Assembly: GCA_030917925.1 (NCBI GenBank)
Contig: JAUPTV010000291.1
Coordinates: forward strand, 1 to 47,768
Origin: Pseudomonadota bacterium
Lineage (GTDB): Bacteria; Pseudomonadota; Gammaproteobacteria; Competibacterales; Competibacteraceae
Direction of reading: 5' to 3'
Length of the DNA stretch: 47,768 nt
In this document: positions 25,787-35,332 of the stretch, piece by piece
How positions within the stretch are numbered: position 1 is the first letter of the stretch
How the letters are laid out: each line of letters begins with the position of its first letter
Made by a program: the position numbers and the translations under genes
The notes under the pieces: model-generated
The model's input: only the letters and a program-made list of their open reading frames with translations
Database searches by the model: none
Told to the model about the DNA's origin: nothing

Positions 25787-26737
25787 TCAACACTGCAACC
25801 GTCTGGCAATCGCCGCCATCAGATCATCGCCAATATTCAGCCCGAACTGCGCATCCAGTTCACGGGCGCAAGTGGGGCTGGTGACGTTAATTTCGGTTAA
25901 ATAATCGCCAATCACATCCAGCCCGACAAACAGCAGTCCCATTTTACGCAGGGTTGGCGCGACCTGCCCGCAAATCCAGCGGTCGCGTTCGCTCAGTGGA
26001 ATGCCCTCGCCCCGCCCGCCCGCCGCCAGATTGGCCCGGGTCTCCCCGGCTTGCGGAATTCGCGCCAGAGCGTAGGGAACCGGTTCACCGTCGATCAGCA
26101 AAATGCGCTTGTCCCCGGCGATGATTTCCGGCACATAGCGCTGCGCCATCGTCAATCGTCGGTCATGGTCGGTCAGGGTTTCCAGAATGACATTCAGGTT
26201 GGGATCGCCTTCCCGAAGCCGGAACACCGAAGCCCCGCCCATGCCGTCCAGCGGCTTGACCACGATATCCGCCTGCTCGTTTAAAAATGCTTTAATCCGC
26301 GCCGACTCACGGCTGACCAGAGTGGGCGGACCGCACTGGGGAAATTGCAGGGCGAACAGCTTTTCATTGGCGTCACGCAGGCTGCGGGGCTTGTTCACCA
26401 CGAGGACGCCGGCCCGTTCCGCCAGTTCCAGCAAATAGGTGGTATAGATATATTCCATATCAAACGGCGGATCCTTGCGCATCAGGATCACGTCCAGTTC
26501 GGCCAGCGGCAATTCCCGTTCGCCATGGAACGTGAACCAGCCGCCCTTATTATCCTGAACACGCAACTCCCGCGAGCGCCCAAACGCCTCACTGCCGCGA
26601 GCGTATAGATCCGCCTGTTCGAAATAATGCAGCGTCCAGCCACGCGCTTGTGCTGCCAGCAGCATGGCGAATGTTGTATCCTTCTTGATCGTGATCGTGG
26701 CAATGGGATCCATTACTACGCCGATGTTAAGCGTCAT
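25787..26737 (-). CDS. gshB: Glutathione synthetase
   Basis: ATP-dependent addition of glycine to gamma-glutamylcysteine, the second step of glutathione synthesis. 316 residues from MTLNIGVVMDPI, the same as E. coli. The ATP-grasp signatures are DIVVKPLDGMGGASVFR, MAQRYVPEI and KRILLIDGEPVPYALARIP; the C-terminal GLDVIGDYLTEINVTSPTC holds the metal and phosphate ligands. First gene of the gshB-tonB-algH-ruvX-pyrR-pyrB-pyrC' run, divergent from pilI. The nine-codon extension in the track has no support. Confidence 0.97.
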   Translation of the reverse strand: MTLNIGVVMDPIATITIKKDTTFAMLLAAQARGWTLHYFEQADLYARGSEAFGRSRELRVQDNKGGWFTFHGERELPLAELDVILMRKDPPFDMEYIYTTYLLELAERAGVLVVNKPRSLRDANEKLFALQFPQCGPPTLVSRESARIKAFLNEQADIVVKPLDGMGGASVFRLREGDPNLNVILETLTDHDRRLTMAQRYVPEIIAGDKRILLIDGEPVPYALARIPQAGETRANLAAGGRGEGIPLSERDRWICGQVAPTLRKMGLLFVGLDVIGDYLTEINVTSPTCARELDAQFGLNIGDDLMAAIARRLQC

Positions 26738-26935
26738 GTGTTTTTTCCCGTCAAGTGGCGTCAATTCGCTTTATGGTTGAACGGCGTTCGTGAAGAAAAG
26801 TTTAACGGTTCCCTCATGGCATCGCAGTGAGTAGTATGCTAAATATCATGTTAAAAAAACCAACCTTCCATCGCAGATCCAGGCGATAGGTGTAAAATTG
26901 ATTAATGAACGCCTCAACTCCTTTGGGGATTTGGC

Positions 26936-27550
26936 GTGGCGCAACCGGTTCCGGAACCCGTCCAGAGGATAGAGCTTGTGGCCGATGCGGTAATAACCCC
27001 CCTCAAGGCATCCCCAGTGTCGCATCCCTTTGATGTGCTACTGCGGCTTGATCAGCGTATCCGCGAGCGGACGCCGGTCCAGGAGGCCGGTGCGCAACTT
27101 TCGGAAATTCGCGGACGGCTGGCGTTGCGCCTTACCACCTGGAACCTGCTATTCTCAATGGATGACGTCGCTGAAATCATCCCGGTGCCCCGCACTATTA
27201 CCCGGGTTCCCGGAGTCAAGCGCTGGCTGATGGGCATCGCCAACCTGCGTGGCAAGGTCATCTCAGTCTCGGATCTGCGGGATTTTCTGACCGAACGGCC
27301 TACTACGCGACTGCCGGGTAGCCAAATCGTCGTGTTGCGTTCCGGCGAATGGGATTATGGCTTGCTGGTGGATGAAATTATCGGGATGAGACACTTTGGA
27401 CCACAACATCGCTTGCCCTCACTCGACGCCCTGGAGGCGAATCTGCGCCCCTATGTAATTGAGGCGTTTCTTAACGAGAACCAGCACTGGCTGGCATTCA
27501 ACACGGGCAAGCTTTTGACAGAACAAAGATTTTTGAACGCTGCCAACTAG
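26936..27550 (+). CDS. pilI: CheW-like pilus chemosensory adaptor PilI
   Basis: 204 residues. The CheW fold is visible from about residue 60: LTTWNLLFSMDDVAEIIPVP, GIANLRGKVISVSDLRDFL and YGLLVDEIIGMRHF, ending TGKLLTEQRFLNAAN. It couples the receptor PilJ to the kinase ChpA, which controls type IV pilus activity. Start GTG 26936 follows a TTTGGGGATTTG region with a weak ribosome site. About 60 residues precede the CheW domain, as in PilI of other species. pilG and pilH, which normally precede it, are absent: only ~200 bases separate it from gshB. Confidence 0.9.
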   Translation: MAQPVPEPVQRIELVADAVITPLKASPVSHPFDVLLRLDQRIRERTPVQEAGAQLSEIRGRLALRLTTWNLLFSMDDVAEIIPVPRTITRVPGVKRWLMGIANLRGKVISVSDLRDFLTERPTTRLPGSQIVVLRSGEWDYGLLVDEIIGMRHFGPQHRLPSLDALEANLRPYVIEAFLNENQHWLAFNTGKLLTEQRFLNAAN

Positions 27551-27558
27551 ACGGCAAA

Positions 27559-27609
27559 CGGTGAAAGCCGGTTTTTCGGGAGTTTCCCCTCCAGATACAA
27601 GGGTGGGGC
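27559..27609 (+). repeat. Palindromic intergenic repeat, copy C (shortened)
   Basis: It begins CGGTGAAAGCCGG like copy A and continues through TTTCCCCTCC to GGGTGGGG, but lacks the second stem-loop and CTGATCAGCC end. It lies between pilI and pilJ. Confidence 0.5.
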
Positions 27610-27639
27610 CATAGGATTTTGTGTAATGAGAAAATAACA

Positions 27640-29703
27640 ATGCGTGACTCGCGAGACTATTCGGTGCTAAAGAGCTTTTCCGCCACCTACCTGGGTCTGT
27701 TAGGCACACTGATGTTATTCATCGTGCTGATGGGTATCATTTTTAGTCTGCTGGCGCAGCAAAACGAGGAGGAAGAAACCCAGTTTATCCTGACGAGCGA
27801 GCAGCGGATGCTGACGCGCGCCGTCGTATCGGATGCGCTCGAAGCAGCACGCGGCAAGGAAAGCGCTTTCACCCGGCTCAAAACCACCCGCGACCGCTTT
27901 GAGCAGATTTTGAAGGATCAGCGCAATGGCAGCGCCGCCTTGTCGCCGGTGGCGCCGGAGATCTTGCCGGCTCTCGACGAACTGGAGAACCGCTGGAAGC
28001 CGGTGCGTGGTGACATTGACACGATCCTGGCTGGACGGGAACCGGTCATGGTGGTCAATAACCTGGCACCGCTACTGGACGGGCCGCTGACGCAGATGAA
28101 TGCCCTGTCCGATGAGATTGCCAAGAGCCTGTCCAATAACAAGGTTGACGCCCGGCAGGTGTATCAGGCCACTAAACAACTGCAAGTTGGCGAGCAAATC
28201 GCCAGCGATCTCAAGCGGATGCTCAGCGAGGGCGGACGGAGCGCGGCGGCGGTAGCCGACCGGTTCAGCCGCAATGTCAACTCCTTTGGCCAGCGGCTCA
28301 GGGGAATGCGGGAAGGCGATCCCCGTCTGAGCATCGATCGCGTCACGCTTCCTGACAGCGCCAGCAAGCTGGCCGAACTCAGCGATCAGTTCAAATCCCT
28401 GGACGCTGAAGCCGCCCGGATCATTGAAAAAGCCCCGGAACTGATCAAGGTCCAAAATGCAGCGCAAAGTGTCGCTGACAAGGGCGATGCTCTGCTGGAA
28501 GCTGCCACCCAACTGCTGGAGACCTATGACGCCCACAGCCACCAGATGCGATTACTCGGCATCCCGCTGGTCAGTTATCCGGTCGCTTACATTCTGGGGG
28601 TGTTGTCCCTGTTTCTGCTGATGGCGCTGCTGTATGTGCAAAATCGCGAAAGTCGGGGGCAACTCGTTGACGCTGAACAGCGTAAGCAGGAAACCGAAGA
28701 ACAGAACCGCCGCAACCAGGACGCCATTTTGCGACTGCTGGATGAACTGGGCAACCTGGCCGAGGGCGACCTGACGGTGCAGGCCAGCGTGACCGAAGAC
28801 ATCACCGGTGCCATTGCCGATTCCGTGAACTACGCCATCGAAGCCCTGCGCGACCTGGTGTCCACCATCAACAGCACCTCCGGACTGGTCGCCGCCGCGG
28901 TGCAGGAAACCAGTGCCATCGCTGACCGACTGGCCAAATCCAGCGAGATTCAGGCCCGGCAGATTGAAAACGCCAGCGCGACCGTCATGCAAATGGCCCA
29001 GTCCATGGATGACGTATCCTCTAAAACCGCCGCTTCCGCCGAAGTCGCCGAGAAATCGGTAGGCATCGCCCACGAAGGCGGCGACCGGGTGCGGCGCACC
29101 ATCAACGGTATGAACGCCATCCGCGAGCATATTCAGGATACGTCCAAGCGGATCAAGCGACTGGGTGAATCATCGCAGGAAATTGGCGACATCGTGGCGC
29201 TGATCAACGACATCGCTGACCAGACCAACATTCTGGCGCTGAACGCCGCCATTCAGGCTTCGGCAGCGGGCGAGGCCGGGCGCGGCTTCGCGGTGGTCGC
29301 TGATGAGGTGCAACGGCTGGCCGAGCGCTCCAGTAACGCCACTAAGCGCATCGAAAACCTGGTCAAGACCATTCAGGCCGACACCAACGAAGCCATCATC
29401 TCGATGGAGAAGAGCACCGGTGAAGTCGTCGGCGGTGCCGGGTTAGCGGAAAAAGCGGGTGAAGCTCTTGAAGAGATTGAAAAAGTATCCGCGAGACTTG
29501 CAGAGTTGATTGACGAGATTTCCAAATCGGCGGGCCAGGTGTCCGAAATGGCCTCACGGGTATCCAATGCGATGATCGCCATCAACGATATCACCGGTCA
29601 AACCGCAGAAAGCAGTGTGGCGACTGCTTCGGCCATTGGTAAGCTGAATCAGTTGGCTCAGGAGTTGCGGCAGTCCGTGGCCGGCTTCCGGTTGCCCGAT
29701 TGA
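27640..29703 (+). CDS. pilJ: Type IV pilus methyl-accepting receptor PilJ
   Basis: 687 residues. The first membrane segment is near the N-terminus ([21 protein letters not shown]). A periplasmic PilJ-type ligand region (~residues 45-300) follows, then a second membrane segment ([20 protein letters not shown]), a HAMP-like linker and a long coiled-coil signalling domain. The hairpin tip [20 protein letters not shown] and [20 protein letters not shown] is classical, with A-S where many receptors have E-A. It senses pilus/surface signals and passes them through PilI to ChpA. ATG 27640 is preferred over the track's TTG at 27619. The methyltransferase gene pilK, which would act on it, is not in this cluster. 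Confidence 0.93.
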   Translation: MRDSRDYSVLKSFSATYLGLLGTLMLFIVLMGIIFSLLAQQNEEEETQFILTSEQRMLTRAVVSDALEAARGKESAFTRLKTTRDRFEQILKDQRNGSAALSPVAPEILPALDELENRWKPVRGDIDTILAGREPVMVVNNLAPLLDGPLTQMNALSDEIAKSLSNNKVDARQVYQATKQLQVGEQIASDLKRMLSEGGRSAAAVADRFSRNVNSFGQRLRGMREGDPRLSIDRVTLPDSASKLAELSDQFKSLDAEAARIIEKAPELIKVQNAAQSVADKGDALLEAATQLLETYDAHSHQMRLLGIPLVSYPVAYILGVLSLFLLMALLYVQNRESRGQLVDAEQRKQETEEQNRRNQDAILRLLDELGNLAEGDLTVQASVTEDITGAIADSVNYAIEALRDLVSTINSTSGLVAAAVQETSAIADRLAKSSEIQARQIENASATVMQMAQSMDDVSSKTAASAEVAEKSVGIAHEGGDRVRRTINGMNAIREHIQDTSKRIKRLGESSQEIGDIVALINDIADQTNILALNAAIQASAAGEAGRGFAVVADEVQRLAERSSNATKRIENLVKTIQADTNEAIISMEKSTGEVVGGAGLAEKAGEALEEIEKVSARLAELIDEISKSAGQVSEMASRVSNAMIAINDITGQTAESSVATASAIGKLNQLAQELRQSVAGFRLPD

Positions 29704-29783
29704 GCAGATTGACGTGAGCGGATTTCGCCAGGGCGTTTTGGGTCGTGATGGATTGGGCGGGTTTTCCGCAGGGGGAGGGTAGG

Positions 29784-32700
29784 GTGGCCACGTCGCATCG
29801 CATCACTGATAACCCATTGGGTTTTCTCAAGGATGATCTGTTGCTGGCTCTGCGGCGAATCCAGATCGATCTGGAAAGCGGCCATGAAGTGCTGGCGGAT
29901 CCCTCGGCGCTGGAAGCCATGGTCGATGCCATCGATCAGGTTCGCAGCCCACTGGCGGTGCTCGAACATCGGGAAGCGGTCGCCTTGCTGGACGAAATGC
30001 GCGTCACCGTTCTGGATCGGTCACAAAATGCCTCTCCGCTTTTGGATCCTGTTCTATTACAGCAGGCTGTTCAACAACTGACGGTTTACCTGGAAACCTA
30101 TCTGTCCCCCGGTAATCGGCAGGCCAACCCCGGTGCGCTGGTAGGAACAGCCGTCGCTTTGCGTCAGGCGCGCGAGCAAAATGCGGCAGAAGCGCCGGTC
30201 ACTGACCCGATGGAATCGACCATGGGATTGGGCAGTGTGCGCGATCTCCTGGAACGGTTGCAGCACAATGTGGCGGAAACCGTGGAGAAAGCCGCTGATG
30301 AGGCCGCGTCCTGGGCAGTCTTGGAGCAGGACTTGTCCCTCCTTTGCCAATTGATCGCGGAACGGGGCTGGCCCCGCGCCGCACAGCTTCTCGATCGTCT
30401 GAACCGGATTGTCGCGGTATTGGCCGCGGGCGGTGCGGAACATTATGGTGTACTGGTCAGCAGCGTTTGTGACGAAATCCTGGCAGGCTTGAGCTATACG
30501 CTCGAATCGTCGGGTCAGGGCGTTCCAGCGGCGTCAACTATCCTCAATGATGCCGAAGCCCAGTTGGCTCAACTGGATACCCTGCTTGGATTGCCAGCCA
30601 GATTTGAAACCACTCCGGCGCTTCCGCCAGCGGAACGGCCCCGGAGGAATACATCGACCCCGGAGATGGCACCGCTCGAACTGATCCTGCCGGACTTATC
30701 AGAACTGGATACGTTCAGCGCTGCGCCAGTGCCGGATTCCGCCCGGTCTGCGCCCATCGCCGACCTCGAATGGCCGGATTTTGCTCTGGATCTGCCCGAT
30801 ACCTTCGCGGGAGAAACGACAACGGCGGTCATGGAACCGATTAACCGGGCAGACTCCAAAACCGCTATTGAGGAAATTCTGGATTTGACGTTGCCTTCGC
30901 GAGAAGAACCCCTGGGAGCCGGCGGGGCCAGTACAGAAACGTTGATGGACTTGATCGGACTGAACGGTGCCGATCCGGAATTTGTTGAGGTCTTTCTTGA
31001 AGAGGCGTGTGGCGAACTCCAGGCGATTCGGGAACAACTGGCCGTTTGGCGGAGCGATTTGACCGATCACCAGGCGCAGACCGCCATTCGTCGGGCTTTC
31101 CACACCCTCAAGGGCAGCGGGCGCATGGTCAGCGCCATGGTCATCGGCGATTTTGCCTGGGAATTCGAAACCCTCATCAATCAGATACTGGAAGGTCGTT
31201 TGTCGGCCAACCCGGAAATCATCGATATTGCCGCCGCGGCGGTCGAGGCGCTGTCACCGTTAGTAGGTGAAACGCCGCTGCGAGGTGGGGAACTGGAAGC
31301 CCTGACGATTTTGGCGGGACAGGCGCGGGTGTTGCTGCAAAGCCCGCCCCAGGCCGCGCCGTCGAAACCTGCTGAACCCGCCGAGGTTGAACCGGAACCG
31401 CGAACCGTGCGGTCCTCCCGGGTGTTCACGCCGGAGATGGATGCGGAATTCGTCGAGGTCTTTCTCGAAGAGGCGCACGGCGAGTTGGCGGCGATTCGGG
31501 AACAACTAGCGATCTGGCGGGCGAATTTTGAGGATCGCCAGGCGCTCACCATCCTGCGCCGGGCCTTTCACACCCTCAAGGGTAGCGGACGGGTCGTGGG
31601 CGCGATGGTGATTGGCGATTTTGCCTGGTGTTTTGAAAATCTGCTCAATCAGTTGCTCAATGGTACGGTAGCCGCAACGCCAACTATCGCTGACTTGCTC
31701 GACGAAGCGGCTATTGAACTGGAGGGGCTGCTCGGCGAAGAAATGATTGTTGAAGACGCGCTTAATCAGTTGCCCGGTCTGATGGCGCGTGTTGAAGCGT
31801 TGCCCCAGGTATCGCTGATGACCGCACCTTCATCCATCGAGACGCTCGTCGTAGAGGTGCCAGCCCCCGCAGCGCCCGTTGTGGAAACTCCGGTGGTAGT
31901 AGAAATCCCGGCAACGCCAGTCGTTATCCCGGCAGTATCGGAAACGCTCGCCGAGGAACAGGCGGCGCTGGTCGAGAGTGTGATCCCGGAGTCCGCCATG
32001 GTCCCGGAGATCGATGCCGAGTTGGCACAAGTTTTTCAATACGAAGCGGCCGAGATTCTCGACGCCAGCGACGCTATCTTGCAGCAACTGAGTACTGAAC
32101 CGGATAATACCCGGTTATTGAACGACCTGCGTCGCGGTATGCATACTCTCAAGGGCAGCTCGCGGATGGCGGGCATCATGACCGTTGGCGATTTGGCGCA
32201 CGCTGCCGAATCAGTGCTGGATGCGCTGGGCAAGGGGCTGGGCCAGGCGACGCCGACCGTACTTGATACCTTGCAGCACACGCTGGATCGTCTGAACCGG
32301 ATGCTGGCGGAAGCCGCCAGTGGCGTGAGTCCCGCCGTGGCTGCCGACCTGATCCACGATTTGCACCAATTGGCCGATAGCGTCACGGCGGGTGGGCCAG
32401 TAGAAACGCCTCCTACTGGCGTCGTGGAACCCGCAACGCCGATAGCCCAACCGGTCACATTCCAGAGCATGACCGAGCTGGATCAGGAATTGGCGCAGGT
32501 TTTTCAGATCGAAGCGGGCGAGATTCTCGATTCCAGCGATACCATTCTGCAGCGGTTACGCACCGATCTGGACAACATCGAGTTGCTGAATGATCTGCGC
32601 CGTGAGATGCACACCCTCAAGGGCAGTTCGCGGATGGCGGGCTTCATGACCGTTGGCGATGTCGCTCATGCCGCCGAGTCCGTGCTGGACGCCCTGGGCA

Positions 32701-34814
32701 AGGGCGCATTGAAAATGTCCGGGGCGGTGCTGGATAAAGTGCAAGGTGCCCTGGATAACCTGCATCAGATGCTGGCGGGTATTCTTAACGGCGAACTGCC
32801 GGCGGCGCGCCCTGAATTGATCGATGAGTTGCAGAGTTTTCTCAGCCGCAAGCCCGAACCGCTCAAACCGGCAGCGCCGATGCCCGTTGCGCTAACAGCG
32901 CCTGTGGCAACTCCGGCAGCGCGTCGTCCTGCCGAAACGCCGGCGGCTGCGCCTGCCGACGCCATTCGGGTCAGCGCTACGTTATTGAATACCCTGGTCA
33001 ATCAGATGGGCGAGAGCAGCATCTTCCGCTCCCGCATCGATCAGGGCGTCAGCGCCATGGGTAACAACCTGAAGGAACTGGAGCAAACCATTATCCGGTT
33101 CCGTCGCCAGGTCACACAACTGGCCACCCAGGCGGAGGCGCGTATCCAGTCCCGCCAGGATCAGGGAACCAAGGCACATCAACAGGACTTCGATCCACTG
33201 GAGCTGGATCGTTTCACGGAATTGCAACAGGTCAGCCGGTCGCTGATGGAAATCGCCGACGATCTGGGGAATATTGGCAACACCCTCGGCGAGCACGCCC
33301 GGGAGATCACCATGCTGCTGGATCAGCAGGGCAAGGTGAACAAGGAAATCCAGCAGGGACTGATGCACACTGGCATGGTGCGCTTTGGCACGGTGATTCC
33401 CCGGTTGCGCCGGGTCGTGCGGCAGGCCGCCCAGGACCTGGGTAAACGGGCTGAACTGTCGGTTGGCGGCGAGGATGCGGAAGTTGACCGGACCGTGCTG
33501 GAAAGCATGGTCGCGCCGCTAGAGCACATGCTGCGCAACTCGCTGGCTCATGGCATCGAATTGCCGGAGCAACGCCGGGCGGCGGGCAAGTCGGAAATTG
33601 GCATCATCACGCTGAGCCTGCGTCGGGAAGGCGCTGAATTGGTGCTGGAATTGAGTGATGACGGGGCTGGGCTGAATTTTGCGGCGATCCGCGCCAAAGG
33701 CGAGGAAAAAGGCATGTTGTTGCCCAGCCAGCCGGCGACCGAAGATGAACTGATTGCGCTGTTGCTGCGTCCCGGTTTTTCCACGGCGGCATCGATCACC
33801 CAGGTGTCCGGGCGGGGCGTGGGTATGGATGTAGTGAACGAAGCCATCCGGGCCATGCGCGGCGCTTTGTTGATTCAGTCGGAGGCTGGTCAAGGCTCCC
33901 GCTTTATCATCCGCTTGCCGTTCTCGCTGGCGGTGACGCAGGCGTTGTTAGTGCAGGCCGGACCCAACAAAGAAAACCAGTTCGCGATTCCCCTGCTGAG
34001 TATTGAAGTGGTGACCCGGCTTAAGGAGACCGAGTTCCAAGCCTACCTGACGGGCGAGCACATTCAACATCAGTACAGCGACCGTCATTATCCGGTGCAT
34101 AATCTGGGTATTCTGGTCGGCAGCGAACATGTTCAGCCCTTCGAGACCGTGAAGGATCGGCGGCCGCCCACCTTGTTGTTCCGCAGTGCGGAAGCTAGCG
34201 CCGCGTTGCAGGTCGAGGCGGTTTTAGGCAATCAGGAAATTATCGTCAAGCCGGTCAGTCCGCAGTTTAATGGCGTTCCGGGTATTTCCGGGGCGACGGT
34301 GCTGGGCGATGGCCGGGTGGTGGTGGTGCTGGAACTGGCGGCGCTGGTGCGTAACGTCGGTTCGCAACGTCAGAAGCAGATGGAAAGCCGCGCCTTGCGG
34401 GCCGCCCGCCAGGAAAACCGCCCGGAAAAATTGACGATCATGGTCATTGACGACTCAATCACCATGCGCAAGGTGACGGCGCGCATTCTGGAGCGCCACA
34501 ACATTCAGGCGATTACCGCCAAGGATGGGCTAGATGCGGTGGCCATGCTGCAAACCCAGGTGCCCGATCTGGCGATTCTGGATATTGAAATGCCGCGCAT
34601 GGACGGCTTTGAAGTGGTCGCCCATGTCCGCAACCAAAGCCTGTTGCGCCACTTGCCGATTATCATGGTCACTTCGCGCGGCGGCGACAAACATCGCGAC
34701 CGCGCCATGAGTCTGGGGGTCAACGATTACCTGACCAAACCCTATCAGGAAGATCAGTTGATGGAGTCGATTCGCAACATCCTGGGCGAACGCGCACTGG
34801 ATTTGATTACTTGA
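29784..34814 (+). CDS. chpA: Chemosensory histidine kinase/response regulator ChpA
   Basis: Central kinase of the type IV pilus chemosensory pathway; about 1676 residues against ~2470 in P. aeruginosa. Four HPt phosphorylation motifs are visible: FHTLKGSGRM (~438), FHTLKGSGRV (~594), MHTLKGSSRM (~785) and MHTLKGSSRM (~941), separated by Ala/Pro-rich linkers. Then come a dimerisation helix region, a CheA-type ATPase (HMLRNSLAHGIELPEQRR ~1247; SDDGAGL; SGRGVGMDVVNEAI), a CheW-like domain and a C-terminal receiver (IMVIDDSITMR, LAILDIEMPRMDGFE, MVTSRGG, LTKPY). GTG 29784 has GGGGGAGG upstream; GTG 29745 or ATG 29748 are alternatives. Motifs 1/2 and 3/4 look like recent duplications. Confidence 0.92.
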   Translation: MATSHRITDNPLGFLKDDLLLALRRIQIDLESGHEVLADPSALEAMVDAIDQVRSPLAVLEHREAVALLDEMRVTVLDRSQNASPLLDPVLLQQAVQQLTVYLETYLSPGNRQANPGALVGTAVALRQAREQNAAEAPVTDPMESTMGLGSVRDLLERLQHNVAETVEKAADEAASWAVLEQDLSLLCQLIAERGWPRAAQLLDRLNRIVAVLAAGGAEHYGVLVSSVCDEILAGLSYTLESSGQGVPAASTILNDAEAQLAQLDTLLGLPARFETTPALPPAERPRRNTSTPEMAPLELILPDLSELDTFSAAPVPDSARSAPIADLEWPDFALDLPDTFAGETTTAVMEPINRADSKTAIEEILDLTLPSREEPLGAGGASTETLMDLIGLNGADPEFVEVFLEEACGELQAIREQLAVWRSDLTDHQAQTAIRRAFHTLKGSGRMVSAMVIGDFAWEFETLINQILEGRLSANPEIIDIAAAAVEALSPLVGETPLRGGELEALTILAGQARVLLQSPPQAAPSKPAEPAEVEPEPRTVRSSRVFTPEMDAEFVEVFLEEAHGELAAIREQLAIWRANFEDRQALTILRRAFHTLKGSGRVVGAMVIGDFAWCFENLLNQLLNGTVAATPTIADLLDEAAIELEGLLGEEMIVEDALNQLPGLMARVEALPQVSLMTAPSSIETLVVEVPAPAAPVVETPVVVEIPATPVVIPAVSETLAEEQAALVESVIPESAMVPEIDAELAQVFQYEAAEILDASDAILQQLSTEPDNTRLLNDLRRGMHTLKGSSRMAGIMTVGDLAHAAESVLDALGKGLGQATPTVLDTLQHTLDRLNRMLAEAASGVSPAVAADLIHDLHQLADSVTAGGPVETPPTGVVEPATPIAQPVTFQSMTELDQELAQVFQIEAGEILDSSDTILQRLRTDLDNIELLNDLRREMHTLKGSSRMAGFMTVGDVAHAAESVLDALGKGALKMSGAVLDKVQGALDNLHQMLAGILNGELPAARPELIDELQSFLSRKPEPLKPAAPMPVALTAPVATPAARRPAETPAAAPADAIRVSATLLNTLVNQMGESSIFRSRIDQGVSAMGNNLKELEQTIIRFRRQVTQLATQAEARIQSRQDQGTKAHQQDFDPLELDRFTELQQVSRSLMEIADDLGNIGNTLGEHAREITMLLDQQGKVNKEIQQGLMHTGMVRFGTVIPRLRRVVRQAAQDLGKRAELSVGGEDAEVDRTVLESMVAPLEHMLRNSLAHGIELPEQRRAAGKSEIGIITLSLRREGAELVLELSDDGAGLNFAAIRAKGEEKGMLLPSQPATEDELIALLLRPGFSTAASITQVSGRGVGMDVVNEAIRAMRGALLIQSEAGQGSRFIIRLPFSLAVTQALLVQAGPNKENQFAIPLLSIEVVTRLKETEFQAYLTGEHIQHQYSDRHYPVHNLGILVGSEHVQPFETVKDRRPPTLLFRSAEASAALQVEAVLGNQEIIVKPVSPQFNGVPGISGATVLGDGRVVVVLELAALVRNVGSQRQKQMESRALRAARQENRPEKLTIMVIDDSITMRKVTARILERHNIQAITAKDGLDAVAMLQTQVPDLAILDIEMPRMDGFEVVAHVRNQSLLRHLPIIMVTSRGGDKHRDRAMSLGVNDYLTKPYQEDQLMESIRNILGERALDLIT

Positions 34815-34830
34815 TACGGTCTGTTCATTT

Positions 34831-35304
34831 ATGGATGCTTCCGCAAATCTTCGTTGCCTGATTATGGCAGTCCAGGGCGGACAAGTGCTGCTGCCCAACA
34901 GCCTCGTAGTCGAGGTGCTGCCATTCGCGACGCCACTGCGCATTGAAATGGCCCCCTCATGGGTGGTCGGCGCGATGCTCTGGCATAACCTGACGACGCC
35001 CCTGATCAGTCTGGGGCAATTGGTCTTCAAGGTAGCGCCAGACGCCGATGTCAATTCCCGGATCATCATTGTAAATACTTTGGGCGCTGATCAGCGCTTG
35101 CCGCACTTTGGCATTCTGGGTACCGGGGCACCGCGCCCCATTAACCTGCAACGCCATGATATCGCTGAGGATCGAGAAACCGCTGAAGTTGCTCGACAAC
35201 GGATCGGCGTTCTGAGTTGGGCGCGTTATCAGGATCAGTCAGTGCTGATTCCCGATATGGATGCGATTGAGGCGGTGTTGCAACCCCTGGTGCGGCGGAC
35301 CTGA
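34831..35304 (+). CDS. chpC: CheW-like protein ChpC
   Basis: 157 residues, CheW fold: MAVQGGQVLLPNSLVVEVLPF, WVVGAMLWHNLTTPLISLGQLV, RIIIVNTLGADQRLPHFGIL. It is the second adaptor of the Chp system, thought to link further receptors to ChpA. It follows chpA after 16 bases; the methylesterase chpB that normally lies between is missing. smc begins 28 bases after its stop. Confidence 0.85.
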   Translation: MDASANLRCLIMAVQGGQVLLPNSLVVEVLPFATPLRIEMAPSWVVGAMLWHNLTTPLISLGQLVFKVAPDADVNSRIIIVNTLGADQRLPHFGILGTGAPRPINLQRHDIAEDRETAEVARQRIGVLSWARYQDQSVLIPDMDAIEAVLQPLVRRT

Positions 35305-35332
35305 TTAGCGTGGGTAGACGCCTGACGTTTCC

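Noticed and set aside
26777-26898. Several -10/-35-like boxes before pilI (TTGAAC, TGCTAAAT, TAAAAT)
   Set aside because: No pair had both good elements and good spacing; any of them could arise by chance in this A+T-richer gap.
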